A stretch of 64,000 nt of DNA from Hoylesella buccalis ATCC 35310 (GCF_025151385.1 NZ_CP102287.1:2728001-2792000); one strand, 5' to 3'; shown: positions 28,647-37,650, counted from the first letter of the stretch. Made by a program: numbers and translations. Notes: generated by a model from the sequence alone, not told the origin.

Positions 28647-28789
28647 AATGAAGCGAATGTGAATAAGCACGCGGCTCTTTCATAGAAGAGAAAGGTTGTT
28701 GATGATGAAAAACAATCTTTGTTCTATTGTTTCAACCACAATACTAATGAATGAAATGAATCGCACTGCTTGTTTCCATTCGCTTCATT
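28647..28789. repeat. 13-bp inverted repeat around a 117-bp spacer
   Basis: AATGAAGCGAATG (28647-28659) and its exact complement (28777-28789). Inside are shorter complementary pieces such as GGTTG/CAACC. It may act as terminator for the M56 gene or be a decayed mobile repeat. The rest of the space to 29167 is AT-rich and holds nothing else I can recognise. Confidence 0.35.
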
Positions 28790-29167
28790 TTGCGTCATTT
28801 ATTATAACAACACTGCCCCTTTAATGACGGCATTGCATCATTTTCCACATATCATTTTGGGTATAAACGATCTATTGTCTTTGTCTTATTGTTTTACCAA
28901 AAAACGACCATTGAAAATCTTCAAACTAGAAAAAATCAATAGGCAAACAGGCTGCAAGCGAGGAGATGATTTGAACATAATAAGCGGCTTTCAAAGTTAG
29001 AGCATTGACTTTATGGTCTTGGAAACATGCATTAGAGGTCTTATTCACATGCTATTGCTGCATGAAAGTATACAAATTGGAGGCTTATCTCAATGCTCTT
29101 GTCGTCAAAAAAAGAAAAAATCATGGACGAAAAAAGACGATTTGAGTATAACGTACACAATGTCAAT

Positions 29168-29278
29168 GGATTATAAAAGTTGCTCATAATTTGCGTATTT
29201 GCGACCAACTTTGCCGTTGGTTGTCTACACAAGAATTATGAGCGGCACTTTGTAAAGAAAAATCAGCTTTTATAATCC
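29168..29278. repeat. 111-bp nested inverted-repeat element
   Basis: Three nested complementary pairs in one 111-bp stretch: GGATTATAAAAG (29168-29179) / CTTTTATAATCC (29267-29278); CTCATAATT (29183-29191) / AATTATGAG (29234-29242); and ACCAAC / GTTGGT at the centre. It could be a MITE-like element or a structured RNA; it ends 33 bp beyond the stop of nadD. Confidence 0.5.
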
Positions 29279-29311
29279 TTTCATGTTGCGTATCTCCAAC
29301 CCAACATACGA

Positions 29312-29887
29312 TCATGGATGCGGGTAATACCGAGTGGCAAGTGGAATAATTTCTGGTGGAATCAGTTGGTTTACATCTTCGCCTTGCTGGATGCGTCGGC
29401 GCACTTCGGTACTGCTGATGTTGTAAAGAGGCGTGTCCAACAGGTGGACGTTGAGGGGCAAACTTTGTTTGTTGATGGGAGCGTTGAGGCGAGGATAGAT
29501 GATAATCTCGTAATTTCGCAGGATGTCTTCATGGTGTGCCCACTGATTAAATACCAACCAGTTGTCGGCTCCGATGATGAGTGTGAATGATATTTCGGGA
29601 TGCGCGGTGGACAAATGTCGCAGCGTGTTCCAGGTGTATGATGGTTTGGACAGGTGAAATTCGGTATCGCAGGCGATGAGTTTCGGCTCGTTTTGAAGGG
29701 CCGTTCGTGTCATTTCCAAGCGCAAATGGTCGTCAAGCAATTCGTTTTGGGGCTTCAGGGGATTCTGAGGAGACACCATGAACCATATCTCATCCAAGGC
29801 GGAAAGCCTGAGAATATGCTTTGCCAACTGGATGTGACCGTTGTGTATGGGATTGAAAGACCCACCGTAGATGCCTATTTGTTTCAT
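29312..29887 (-). CDS. nadD: Nicotinate-nucleotide adenylyltransferase
   Basis: Forms nicotinate adenine dinucleotide from nicotinate mononucleotide and ATP in NAD synthesis. 191 residues, with the nucleotidyltransferase motif IGIYGGSFNPIHNGHIQLA at the N-terminus and ISSTEVRRRI near the C-terminus. The ATG at 29887 is preferred because the family starts just before the GGSFNP motif; a GTG at 29905 overlaps the gmk stop codon and is an alternative. Last gene of yicC-gmk-nadD. pncB, the preceding salvage step, lies at 42632. Confidence 0.93.
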   Translation of the reverse strand: MKQIGIYGGSFNPIHNGHIQLAKHILRLSALDEIWFMVSPQNPLKPQNELLDDHLRLEMTRTALQNEPKLIACDTEFHLSKPSYTWNTLRHLSTAHPEISFTLIIGADNWLVFNQWAHHEDILRNYEIIIYPRLNAPINKQSLPLNVHLLDTPLYNISSTEVRRRIQQGEDVNQLIPPEIIPLATRYYPHP

Positions 29888-29901
29888 CGTGTCGGGTGAT
29901 T

Positions 29902-30576
29902 TCACGCTTTCTTTCCTTCTAAAAATGTGCGGATGACCTCCAGTGTTTCCTGTTTTGCCTTTGCCAAATCGTCATTGATCACGATTTTGTCAAATTGAGA
30001 TGCGAATGAAAGCTCGTATGAAGCCTTGGCCAGACGGTCTTCTATGACACTCTGTGCATCGGTGGCACGCCCTTCCAACCGACGGCGAAGCTCATCTACC
30101 GAGGGCGGCTGTATAAAGATGCTCAGTGCCCTTTCACCATAAAACCGCTTGATGTTGATGCCGCCTTTGACATCTACGTCGAACACAACGTTTTGCCCGG
30201 CAGCCAACTGTTTGTCCACTTGCGCCTTCAAAGTGCCGTAAAATCGGTCTTCATAAACCTCCTCATATTCCAAAAACTCATCGTTGTCAATACGTTCGCG
30301 AAACTCTTGAGGACTGACGAAGAAGTATTCTACGCCATCTCGTTCGGTACCTCTTGGCTTGCGACTGGTACAGGAGATGGAGAAAGCCAGTTTTAGTTCG
30401 GGATGTTCTTCCATGAGCCAGTTCACGATAGTGCTCTTACCACTGCCCGAAGGGGCCGAGAAGATGATGAGATGAGATGAGAGCCTCCCCCCGCCCCTCC
30501 GAAGGAGGGGAGCCTTTTCCGCAGACTCTGTTTCTTGGACGGTTTGCTGTTTGTTTTGTTCGTTTAGATGATTCAT
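29902..30576 (-). CDS. gmk: Guanylate kinase with a repeat-derived N-terminal insertion
   Basis: Phosphorylates GMP to GDP. Core signatures: LIIFSAPSGSGKSTIVNWL (P-loop), SCTSRKPRGTERDGVEYFF and YEEVYEDRFYGT. The core needs about 190 residues, but no start codon lies between the palindrome at 30483-30512 and the P-loop, so translation must pass through the palindrome (PLLRRGGGR). The nearest ATG upstream is at 30576 (MNHLNEQNKQQTVQE), giving 224 residues; the frame stays open to an ATG at 30780. The N-terminal ~30 residues are therefore partly encoded by a mobile-type repeat. nadD follows directly. Confidence 0.9.
   Translation of the reverse strand: MNHLNEQNKQQTVQETESAEKAPLLRRGGGRLSSHLIIFSAPSGSGKSTIVNWLMEEHPELKLAFSISCTSRKPRGTERDGVEYFFVSPQEFRERIDNDEFLEYEEVYEDRFYGTLKAQVDKQLAAGQNVVFDVDVKGGINIKRFYGERALSIFIQPPSVDELRRRLEGRATDAQSVIEDRLAKASYELSFASQFDKIVINDDLAKAKQETLEVIRTFLEGKKA
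30483..30512. repeat. GC-rich palindromic repeat, copy in gmk
   Basis: 30-bp unit whose core CCCCTCCGAAGGAGGGG can fold on itself, followed on the other side by a C-rich arm. It is nearly the exact inverse of the unit at 30725-30754. Similar CCCTCC/GGAGGG palindromes are, from general knowledge, common in Bacteroidota intergenic DNA. This copy lies inside the gmk coding sequence. Confidence 0.7.
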
Positions 30577-30724
30577 GATTTGTCTTATTTGCTTTAGTAC
30601 GTTTTGTGTGTCTGCCAACACAATGAAAACAGCCGTTCTACCCATCTCAAAGATAACTTGTGTAGCTCCTTTATGTTTGCGTAGCGTGATAATTGCCAGT
30701 ATTTCCTTCCATCTTAGGCTATAG

Positions 30725-30754
30725 CTCCCCTCCTTCGGAGGGGTTGGGGGAGGC
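30725..30754. repeat. GC-rich palindromic repeat, copy between yicC and gmk
   Basis: Core CTCCCCTCCTTCGGAGGGG plus a G-rich arm, inverted relative to the unit at 30483-30512 with only a few base differences. The two enclose about 210 bp, an arrangement like a paired REP element. Confidence 0.7.
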
Positions 30755-30769
30755 TGTATTTTTTGGGGT

Positions 30770-31645
30770 CTATAGTGCATTGAACACCTGTTCTTTGATT
30801 TGTTCCAGTTCGTCTTTCATCTTCACCACGATGTTCTGTAACTCCGCGAGATTACTTTTCGACCCCGTTGTGTTGATTTCTCGGCCCATCTCTTGTGCGA
30901 TGAAGCCCAGTTTCTTTCCTACGGGTTCGTTCTCGTTCATGGTGGTGCGGAAGTATTTCAGGTGATTGGCCAGCCGCTGTTTCTCCTCACTGATGTCGAG
31001 TTTCTCGATGTAATAAATCAGTTCTTGCTCCAGACGGTTCTTATCATACTCAACATCAGGAATCTGAGAGAGGCCGTCAACGATGCGAGCGCGTATCTTT
31101 TCAACACGCAACTTTTCGTATGGTTCAATCTCATTCAGTAGGTTGGTGATGTTGTCCAGCTTCTCGGTGAACTTCTTTTGCAGTGCGGCACCTTCTTGTT
31201 TGCGGAAGTCGATAAGCTGGTTGAGAGCCTCTGTGATGGTCTTTTGTGCGACAGCCCATTCTTCATCATCAAGCACTTCGGTCTCGGTCTTGATGGTCAC
31301 ATCGGGAAGAGAGAGTAAGGTGCGGAACCAATCTTGCGGTTCGGGCAGTCCGGTCGTGGCTGCTATTTGTTTGATTTGCTTGTAATAATTCTCAACAACC
31401 TCGCTGTTGATGGGAGAAAGGTCGGTTGATGCGTCTTTTTCTATCCAGATGGAGAAGTCTATCTTGCCACGCTCTAACGCATGAGCGACTTGTTGGCGAA
31501 TCTCTAATTCTTTCTCTCGGTACAGTGGGGCGATACGTGTAGAGAGATCAAGCGACTTGCTGTTGAGTGATTTGATTTCGACATTGATTTTCTTTTCCTT
31601 GTAGATAGTGGTTGCCTTTCCGTAACCTGTCATCGATTGTATCAT
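30770..31645 (-). CDS. yicC: YicC/YloC family endoribonuclease
   Basis: 291 residues matching the family along its length: N-terminal MIQSMTGYGKATTIYKEKKINVEIKSLNSK and C-terminal LGFIAQEMGREINTTGSKSN, both hallmark blocks. Members are RNases linked to mRNA and small-RNA turnover and often precede gmk, as here. First gene of yicC-gmk-nadD; a minus-strand -7 box is at 31669-31676, in the divergent space shared with tsaB. Confidence 0.93.
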   Translation of the reverse strand: MIQSMTGYGKATTIYKEKKINVEIKSLNSKSLDLSTRIAPLYREKELEIRQQVAHALERGKIDFSIWIEKDASTDLSPINSEVVENYYKQIKQIAATTGLPEPQDWFRTLLSLPDVTIKTETEVLDDEEWAVAQKTITEALNQLIDFRKQEGAALQKKFTEKLDNITNLLNEIEPYEKLRVEKIRARIVDGLSQIPDVEYDKNRLEQELIYYIEKLDISEEKQRLANHLKYFRTTMNENEPVGKKLGFIAQEMGREINTTGSKSNLAELQNIVVKMKDELEQIKEQVFNAL

Positions 31646-31668
31646 AATTTCAACACGTTAAATTTATG

Positions 31669-31706
31669 CAAAAGTAATCATTTTGCAGGAAAAAAGCGTA
31701 AATTTG
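31669..31706. promoter_or_regulatory. Divergent promoters for yicC (-) and tsaB (+)
   Basis: Minus strand: TACTTTTG at 31669-31676, 24 bp before the yicC ATG. Plus strand: TAAATTTG at 31699-31706, 31 bp before the tsaB ATG. Neither has a clear -33 element. Confidence 0.5.
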
Positions 31707-31736
31707 CATTTTATTTAGGTAATATTTACGATACAT

Positions 31737-32429
31737 ATGTCGTGTATTTTAAGCATAGAGACAAGTACGGACGTGTGTTCCGTGGCCGTAAGCCAAGATG
31801 GAACATGCATCTTTGAGAGAGAAGATCACAGCGGTCCCAACCATGCCGTGAAGTTGGGTGTGTATGTAGATGAAGCACTGTCGTTCATAGACAGTCATTT
31901 GATTCCGCTCGATGGCGTGGCAGTGAGTTGCGGTCCGGGTTCGTATACCGGGCTGCGTATCGGGGTGTCGATGGCCAAAGGTGTTTGCTATGGGCGTTCG
32001 GTCAAGTTGATTTCCGTTCCGACGCTCGAGCTTTTGTGTGTCCCCGTGTTACTGAGCGAGCAGATACAAGAGGAAGATGCGTTGTTGTGTCCCATGCTGG
32101 ATGCCCGTAGAATGGAGGTGTATGCGCAGCTTTTCGACCGTTCTTTGAAAGAGATTCGACCGATACAAGCCGACGTGGTAGATCACGAAACGTATAAATC
32201 ATATTTGGATGAGCATCCCGTATATTTCTTTGGAAATGGTGCAGAGAAGTGTTTGGAGGCCATCAACCACCCTAACGCGCACCTCATCAAAGGCGTAGAA
32301 CCCTTGGCTAAGAACATGTTCCCATTGGCGGAGAAGCGCATGATGAACGAACAGTTCGAGGATGTGGCCTATTTCGTCCCGTTCTATTTGAAGGACTTTG
32401 TGGCCAAATCACCCAAGAAGTTGCTTTAA
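31737..32429 (+). CDS. tsaB: tRNA threonylcarbamoyladenosine biosynthesis protein TsaB
   Basis: Partner of TsaD in making the t6A37 modification on tRNAs that read ANN codons. 230 residues of the ASKHA fold: ILSIETSTDVCSVAVS, the HSGPNHAVKLG block and the signature VSCGPGSYTGLRIGVSMAKG. The usual catalytic residues of TsaD are lacking, as normal for TsaB. First gene of a plus-strand run to rseP. Confidence 0.94.
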   Translation: MSCILSIETSTDVCSVAVSQDGTCIFEREDHSGPNHAVKLGVYVDEALSFIDSHLIPLDGVAVSCGPGSYTGLRIGVSMAKGVCYGRSVKLISVPTLELLCVPVLLSEQIQEEDALLCPMLDARRMEVYAQLFDRSLKEIRPIQADVVDHETYKSYLDEHPVYFFGNGAEKCLEAINHPNAHLIKGVEPLAKNMFPLAEKRMMNEQFEDVAYFVPFYLKDFVAKSPKKLL

Positions 32430-32480
32430 GAGCATGGGGCTCGCTGCGACGAGGCTTTTAGTTGATAAATAAATTGAACT

Positions 32481-33074
32481 ATGGATATTGAAGGATTAGA
32501 TTATAATACCCAGCGCGAGAAACTCATCTTGCCCGAGTATGGCCGTGAAGTGCAGAACATGGTAGACCATGCCGTATCGCTCACTAACAAGGATGAGCGT
32601 CAACGATGTGCCGAAACCATTGTCGCAATCATGGCTCGAATGTTTCCACAGAGTCGTGAGAACGAGGATGTTCAGCGGAAAATGTGGGATCATCTTGCCA
32701 TCATGAGCAACTTTAAGCTTGACATCGACTATCCTTATGATGTTTCGCAGGCGGCCAAGATTTATGCAAAGCCCGAACCATTGAAATATCCTATGAACCG
32801 AATTCCTGTGCGTCACTATGGAAACATGGTGTTCGAGATGTTTGAAAAGCTCAAGACCATGAAGCCTGGTGACGAGCGTGACGAGTTGGCTCGCGTTACA
32901 GCAAACCAGATGAAACGCAACCTAATGCAGTGGGGACATGGCTCCTCGGATGATGAGAAGGTGGCTTTCGATCTCGAAAAGTTCACCGACGGCAAAATCG
33001 TTCTTGACCTGGATACCTTCAAGTTCGACCGGATGGACGCGCGTCCCAACGATAGAAGGAAAAAGAGACGATAG
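32481..33074 (+). CDS. DUF4290 domain protein
   Basis: 197 residues, the full length of a family restricted to Bacteroidota (LDYNTQREKLILPEYGREVQNMVDHA, HYGNMVFEMFEKLKTM), with a basic tail (RPNDRRKKRR) that might bind nucleic acid. Function unknown. It ends 4 bp before the murA ATG, so the two are probably co-translated. Confidence 0.88.
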   Translation: MDIEGLDYNTQREKLILPEYGREVQNMVDHAVSLTNKDERQRCAETIVAIMARMFPQSRENEDVQRKMWDHLAIMSNFKLDIDYPYDVSQAAKIYAKPEPLKYPMNRIPVRHYGNMVFEMFEKLKTMKPGDERDELARVTANQMKRNLMQWGHGSSDDEKVAFDLEKFTDGKIVLDLDTFKFDRMDARPNDRRKKRR

Positions 33075-33078
33075 GCGT

Positions 33079-34392
33079 ATGGAGGCATTTGTCATTGAAG
33101 GCGGCCATCAGCTGAGCGGAACAATCAAACCACAAGGTGCCAAGAACGAGGCGTTGCAGGTGATTTGTGCGACGCTTCTCACCTCCGATCCGGTCACAAT
33201 CAAGAATATTCCAGACATTCTTGACGTCAACAACTTGATTAAATTGATACAAGAGATTGGCGTCAAGGTCACCCGAATCAATAAAAATGATTATGTTTTC
33301 CAGGCAGACGAGGTTAATCTCGACTATCTGGACAGCGACGCTTTCGTAAATAAATGCTCATCCTTGCGCGGCTCTGTTTTGATGATTGGGCCTTTGTTGG
33401 GTCGCTTTGGCAGGAGTACCATCGCCAAACCAGGCGGTGATAAGATAGGTCGTCGTCGATTGGATACCCACTTTTTAGGCTTCAAGGCGTTGGGAGCGAA
33501 GTTTAGACATGACGCAGCTCGTGACGTGTATCACATAGAAACGGCAAACAAGCTCAAAGGCTGTTACATGCTCTTGGATGAGGCTTCGGTTACAGGAACG
33601 GCCAATATCATCATGACAGCCGTGATGGCAGAGGGGACAACCACCGTGTACAATGCGGCTTGCGAACCCTATATCCAGCAGTTGTGCCATCTGTTGAATG
33701 CCATGGGCGCCAACATCAGTGGCATTGCATCGAACTTGTTGACCATTGTTGGTGTTAAGTCGCTGCACAAAGCCAAACACACGGTCTTGCCAGACATGAT
33801 TGAGGTGGGGTCGTTCATCGGCATGGCAGCCATGGTAGGCAATGGCGTGAGAATCAAAGATGTGGCTGTTCGGCACTTGGGCATCATCCCCGATACCTTC
33901 AAACGCTTGGGAATTAAAATCAAGATTGAAGGCAACGATTTGTTCATTCCCCGTCAACCGCACTACCAAATCGACTCGTTTATCGATGGTACCATCATGA
34001 CTTTGAGCGATGCTCCATGGCCTGGCCTTACGCCCGACTTGCTGTCAGTGCTGTTGGTGGTAGCCACACAGGCGCGTGGTTGTGTGCTTTTTCATCAGAA
34101 AATGTTTGAAAGCCGTCTGTTTTTCGTGGATAAACTGATTGACATGCGCGCTCAAATCATCCTATGCGACCCACATCGTGCGGTGGTTATCGGTCACGAT
34201 CGCCAGTTTAGACTGCGTGCCGGCCGCATGACCAGTCCCGACATCCGCGCCGGTATCGCACTGTTGATTGCGGCATTGAGTGCAGAAGGTACCAGCAGAA
34301 TAGAAAACATCGCCCAGATAGACAGAGGGTACGAGGACATAGAGGCTCGACTCAACGCGTTGGGCGCACATATCAAGCGTGTCGATGATTAA
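33079..34392 (+). CDS. murA: UDP-N-acetylglucosamine 1-carboxyvinyltransferase (Asp-type MurA)
   Basis: First committed step of peptidoglycan synthesis: transfer of enolpyruvate from PEP to UDP-GlcNAc. 437 residues; motifs IKPQGAKNEALQ, SLRGSVLMIGPLLGRFG, DEASVTGTANIIM and MEVGSFIGMAA-type IEVGSFIGMAAM. The active-site loop reads AKPGGDKIGRRRLD: the Cys that fosfomycin alkylates in most MurA (Cys115 of E. coli) is Asp121 here, a change known to give insensitivity to the drug. The ATG at 33079 is used; an in-frame ATG at 32938 lies within the previous gene. The stop overlaps the rimM start. Confidence 0.95.
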   Translation: MEAFVIEGGHQLSGTIKPQGAKNEALQVICATLLTSDPVTIKNIPDILDVNNLIKLIQEIGVKVTRINKNDYVFQADEVNLDYLDSDAFVNKCSSLRGSVLMIGPLLGRFGRSTIAKPGGDKIGRRRLDTHFLGFKALGAKFRHDAARDVYHIETANKLKGCYMLLDEASVTGTANIIMTAVMAEGTTTVYNAACEPYIQQLCHLLNAMGANISGIASNLLTIVGVKSLHKAKHTVLPDMIEVGSFIGMAAMVGNGVRIKDVAVRHLGIIPDTFKRLGIKIKIEGNDLFIPRQPHYQIDSFIDGTIMTLSDAPWPGLTPDLLSVLLVVATQARGCVLFHQKMFESRLFFVDKLIDMRAQIILCDPHRAVVIGHDRQFRLRAGRMTSPDIRAGIALLIAALSAEGTSRIENIAQIDRGYEDIEARLNALGAHIKRVDD

Positions 34393-34903
34393 GGAAGAAG
34401 ACGTTTACCGCATAGGCAAGATTGGCAAACCGCATGGTGTTAAAGGCGAGTTGTCATTCCATTTTACCGACGATGTGTTCAATCGTACGGAGAGTTCCTA
34501 TCTTATTTTGAAAATTGATGGCATCTTCGTACCTTTCTTCCTGGAGGAATATCGCTTTAGAAGTGATGAAACGGTCTTGGTGAAGTTTTGCGATGTCGAT
34601 ACGCAGGACAAGGCTCGTCAGCTGACAGGCTGCGAGGTTTTCTTCCCAAGGGCGATTGCTGAGTCAGATGATGCTCATCTCTCGTGGGCGCAAATCATAG
34701 AGTTTGCCTTGAAAGATGCGCAAACCGGTCAGCTGATTGGCACGATCAGTTCGGTAGATGACAGCACCGAAAACGTTCTGTTTGAACTGGAAGACGGCAC
34801 ACTGATTCCCGCTAACGAGGATTTATTACAGCAAATAGATGCACAAAACAAAGAAATAACGATACAATTGCCCGATGGCTTGCTCGACTTATCAGATAAG
34901 TAA
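34385..34903 (+). CDS. rimM: Ribosome maturation factor RimM
   Basis: 16S rRNA processing factor that binds ribosomal protein S19 during 30S assembly. 172 residues: RimM N-terminal barrel (VYRIGKIGKPHGVKGELSFHF) and PRC-barrel (LIGTISSVDDSTENVLFEL, IPANEDLL). The ATG at 34385 overlaps the murA stop (ATGATTAA), a sign of translational coupling; a GTG two codons upstream is possible. Confidence 0.92.
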   Translation: MIKEEDVYRIGKIGKPHGVKGELSFHFTDDVFNRTESSYLILKIDGIFVPFFLEEYRFRSDETVLVKFCDVDTQDKARQLTGCEVFFPRAIAESDDAHLSWAQIIEFALKDAQTGQLIGTISSVDDSTENVLFELEDGTLIPANEDLLQQIDAQNKEITIQLPDGLLDLSDK

Positions 34904-34932
34904 AGCCGCTTGGCACTTTTTCATAACGATCA

Positions 34933-36087
34933 ATGAAGAAACAAATATGTATATTAGGCTCAACAGGCAGCATCGGTACACAAGCACTCGATGTCATTGA
35001 GCAGCATGCCGACTTGTATGAAGCCTATTGTCTCACCGCCAACAACCGGTATGAAGAACTGGCTGTGCAAGCCCGAAAGTTCAAGCCTGCTGCGGTGGTT
35101 ATCGCCAATGAAAGTCTGTACGAACCGCTCTGTCGGTTGTTGGATGACTGTCCTGAGGTGAAGGTTTATGCGGGCAAGGCGGCGCTTGATGAAATCGTAC
35201 AGGCCGAACCGATAGACATGGTGCTTACGGCATTAGTTGGATTTGCAGGGCTTTCGCCAACCATTCAGGCCATCAAGGCGCACAAAAAGGTGTGTTTAGC
35301 TAACAAGGAGACGCTTGTCGTGGCGGGTGAACTGATTTGCAAGTTGGCTCAACAGTATCATGTACCTATTCTACCTGTCGATTCTGAACACAGTGCCATC
35401 TTCCAATCTCTGGTCGGTGAAGATGACAACGAGATTGAAAAGATATTGCTGACAGCCAGTGGGGGCCCTTTCCGAACGTTCACGCTGGAGCAGATGAAGG
35501 ACGTTACCGCTGCTGATGCGCTCAAACATCCAACGTGGGAGATGGGTGCCAAGATTACGATTGACTCGGCAACGATGATGAACAAAGGTTTCGAGGTTAT
35601 CGAAGCCAAGTGGCTTTTTGGCGTTCCAGCGGAAAAAATACAGGTGTTGATTCATCCGCAGAGCATCGTCCACAGCGCCGTTCAGTTCGTAGACGGCGGC
35701 GTCAAGGCGCAACTCGGCGTGCCAGACATGCGTCTACCGATACAATATGCTTTCTCGTTTCCCAAGCGATTGCATCTAGATGGCGCTCGCTTGGACTTGT
35801 TCCATCAGCCCTTGGAGTTCTTTGAGCCCGACTTCACGAAGTTCAAATGTCTGGCGCTGGCCTATGAATCCATCCGTCAGGGCGGCAACATGCCCTGTGT
35901 GGTGAATGCTGCCAATGAGGTGGTGAATGAGGCTTTCCGACAAGGACGGTGTACTTATCTGGACATGGCTGACGTTATAGAGAAAACAATGGAGCGTGTT
36001 GCTTTCGATGCGGCACCCACCTTTGAAACCTATGTCGAGACAGATGCGATGGCTCGCCGTATGGCTAACGAATTAATTACAAAATGA
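34933..36087 (+). CDS. dxr: 1-deoxy-D-xylulose 5-phosphate reductoisomerase
   Basis: Second step of the MEP isoprenoid pathway, NADPH-dependent. 384 residues with the NADPH-binding ILGSTGSIGTQALDVI, ANKETLVVAGEL, PVDSEHSAIFQSL (metal-binding Asp/Glu) and GGPFRTF, and the substrate loop HPTWEMGAKITIDSATMMNKGFE. Continues the plus-strand cluster; ispD of the same pathway is at 59890. Confidence 0.96.
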   Translation: MKKQICILGSTGSIGTQALDVIEQHADLYEAYCLTANNRYEELAVQARKFKPAAVVIANESLYEPLCRLLDDCPEVKVYAGKAALDEIVQAEPIDMVLTALVGFAGLSPTIQAIKAHKKVCLANKETLVVAGELICKLAQQYHVPILPVDSEHSAIFQSLVGEDDNEIEKILLTASGGPFRTFTLEQMKDVTAADALKHPTWEMGAKITIDSATMMNKGFEVIEAKWLFGVPAEKIQVLIHPQSIVHSAVQFVDGGVKAQLGVPDMRLPIQYAFSFPKRLHLDGARLDLFHQPLEFFEPDFTKFKCLALAYESIRQGGNMPCVVNAANEVVNEAFRQGRCTYLDMADVIEKTMERVAFDAAPTFETYVETDAMARRMANELITK

Positions 36088-36157
36088 TTATGGAGATACC
36101 AGGGTGCTTGTGCTTACTATCAAGCTCCTTTTAGCTCCGAAAACTCATCAAATAGAA

Positions 36158-37555
36158 ATGGAAATATTCTTAATCAGGTTGCTCCAGTTTGTGCTGGCAA
36201 TCTCCTTATTGGTCCTCTTACACGAAGGCGGACACATGTTTTTTGCCAAGCTCTTCGGTGTAAGAGTTGAAAAGTTCTTTGTCTTTTTCGATGTCGGCAT
36301 CGGCAAGTGGAAGGGCCATTTGTTCAGTTTCAAACCCAAACATAGCGACACCACCTATGGTATGGGATGGCTTCCCTTGGGCGGTTATTGTAAAATAGCG
36401 GGTATGATAGACGAGAGTTTCGATACCGAACAGATGAAAAAGCCGGCCGAACCGTGGGAGTTTCGTTCCAAACCCGCATGGCAACGCCTGCTCATCATGA
36501 TTGGTGGCGTAACCGTCAACTTTCTCTTGGCTCTTTTTATCTATTCCATGGTGTTATTTTATTGGGGTGAATCGTATGTGCAGGTCAAGGACATGACCCA
36601 CGGAATGCGTTTCAATCAAGAGGCCAAGTCGTATGGATTTCAAGACCATGACATCCTTGTGGGTACCGACCAAGGTGCGTTCAAGGACTTCAACGCCGAC
36701 GTTTATCGCGACTTGTCTACCGCCAAACGGGTCGACATCATCCGCAATGGGAAGCACATGAGCATCAACTTGCCTGGCGACCTGAACCTGTTGTCCATGC
36801 TGAAGAGCACCCCTCGCTTCGTCACACCGTTTGTATTGGCCGATGTAGACAGCGTCATGCCTGATGGAGCAGCGGCTAAAGCCGGTGTTAAAAAGGGTGA
36901 TCGCATCGTCGCCATCAATGGTAAGCCAGTTGATTCTTGGAACGCTTTCCAAGACGAGGTAGGCGTGTTGAACGATCAACTCATGGCTGCCAAGACCCCG
37001 CAAGACAGCATGAAGATTCGAACGGCATCCATCGCATTCATGCATCTGGGTGCCTCGAAAGCCGATACGGCGCAGGTTGTGCTGAGCAAAGATTTGCTTT
37101 TGGGCGTGGGTATGACGAGCATTTACTCGTATTATCAACCCACCAAGAAAGAATACGGCTTCTTCGAGAGCTTCCCGGCTGGTGCCAAATACGGTTGGCA
37201 TGTACTGGCTGGATATGTAGGCGACATGAAATATGTATTTACCGCTGATGGTGCCAAGTCGTTAGGAGGCTTCGGTGCTATCGGAAGTCTGTTCCCACCC
37301 GTATGGGATTGGCACATGTTCTGGCTCATGACGGCCTTCCTCAGCATCATCTTGGCCTTCATGAACATTCTTCCTATCCCCGCGTTGGATGGTGGACATG
37401 TGCTCTTCCTGTTGTACGAGATGATTACTCGCCGCAAACCCAGTGAGACATTCATGATTCGTGCCGAATACATCGGCATTGGTATCTTGCTGCTTTTGAT
37501 GATCGTGGCCAACCTCAATGACGTGTTGCGCTGGCTGGGAATCATCACCTACTAA
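36158..37555 (+). CDS. rseP: RIP site-2 metalloprotease RseP
   Basis: Inner-membrane protease that cuts anti-sigma factors and leftover signal peptides within the membrane. 465 residues: zinc motif HEGGH (H22-H26) in the first helix, GWLPLGGYCKIAG, a PDZ domain (VMPDGAAAKAGVKKGDRIVAING), and the third metal ligand in NILPIPALDGGHV near the C-terminus. The ATG at 36158 places HEGGH at the usual distance; the start at 36104 would add 18 unconserved residues. It follows dxr, a common gene pair. Confidence 0.94.
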   Translation: MEIFLIRLLQFVLAISLLVLLHEGGHMFFAKLFGVRVEKFFVFFDVGIGKWKGHLFSFKPKHSDTTYGMGWLPLGGYCKIAGMIDESFDTEQMKKPAEPWEFRSKPAWQRLLIMIGGVTVNFLLALFIYSMVLFYWGESYVQVKDMTHGMRFNQEAKSYGFQDHDILVGTDQGAFKDFNADVYRDLSTAKRVDIIRNGKHMSINLPGDLNLLSMLKSTPRFVTPFVLADVDSVMPDGAAAKAGVKKGDRIVAINGKPVDSWNAFQDEVGVLNDQLMAAKTPQDSMKIRTASIAFMHLGASKADTAQVVLSKDLLLGVGMTSIYSYYQPTKKEYGFFESFPAGAKYGWHVLAGYVGDMKYVFTADGAKSLGGFGAIGSLFPPVWDWHMFWLMTAFLSIILAFMNILPIPALDGGHVLFLLYEMITRRKPSETFMIRAEYIGIGILLLLMIVANLNDVLRWLGIITY

Positions 37556-37578
37556 GGCAATACGGCCTTAATCTATAT

Positions 37579-37624
37579 GCGAAGAGGCAAGGTGCGCGAG
37601 ATTGTTAGCACCTTGCCTCTTCGC
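37579..37624. terminator. Bidirectional terminator between rseP and fimbrillin-like gene
   Basis: Perfect 17-bp stem GCGAAGAGGCAAGGTGC and its complement, 12-nt loop, followed by TTTATACTTACTTTTTTA. It separates convergent genes. Confidence 0.9.
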
Positions 37625-37650
37625 TTTATACTTACTTTTTTACTTGCTTT

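Noticed and set aside
32938..33078. N-terminal extension of murA
   Set aside because: It lies wholly inside the DUF4290 gene, and MurA proteins begin at the MEAFVIEGG-type start.
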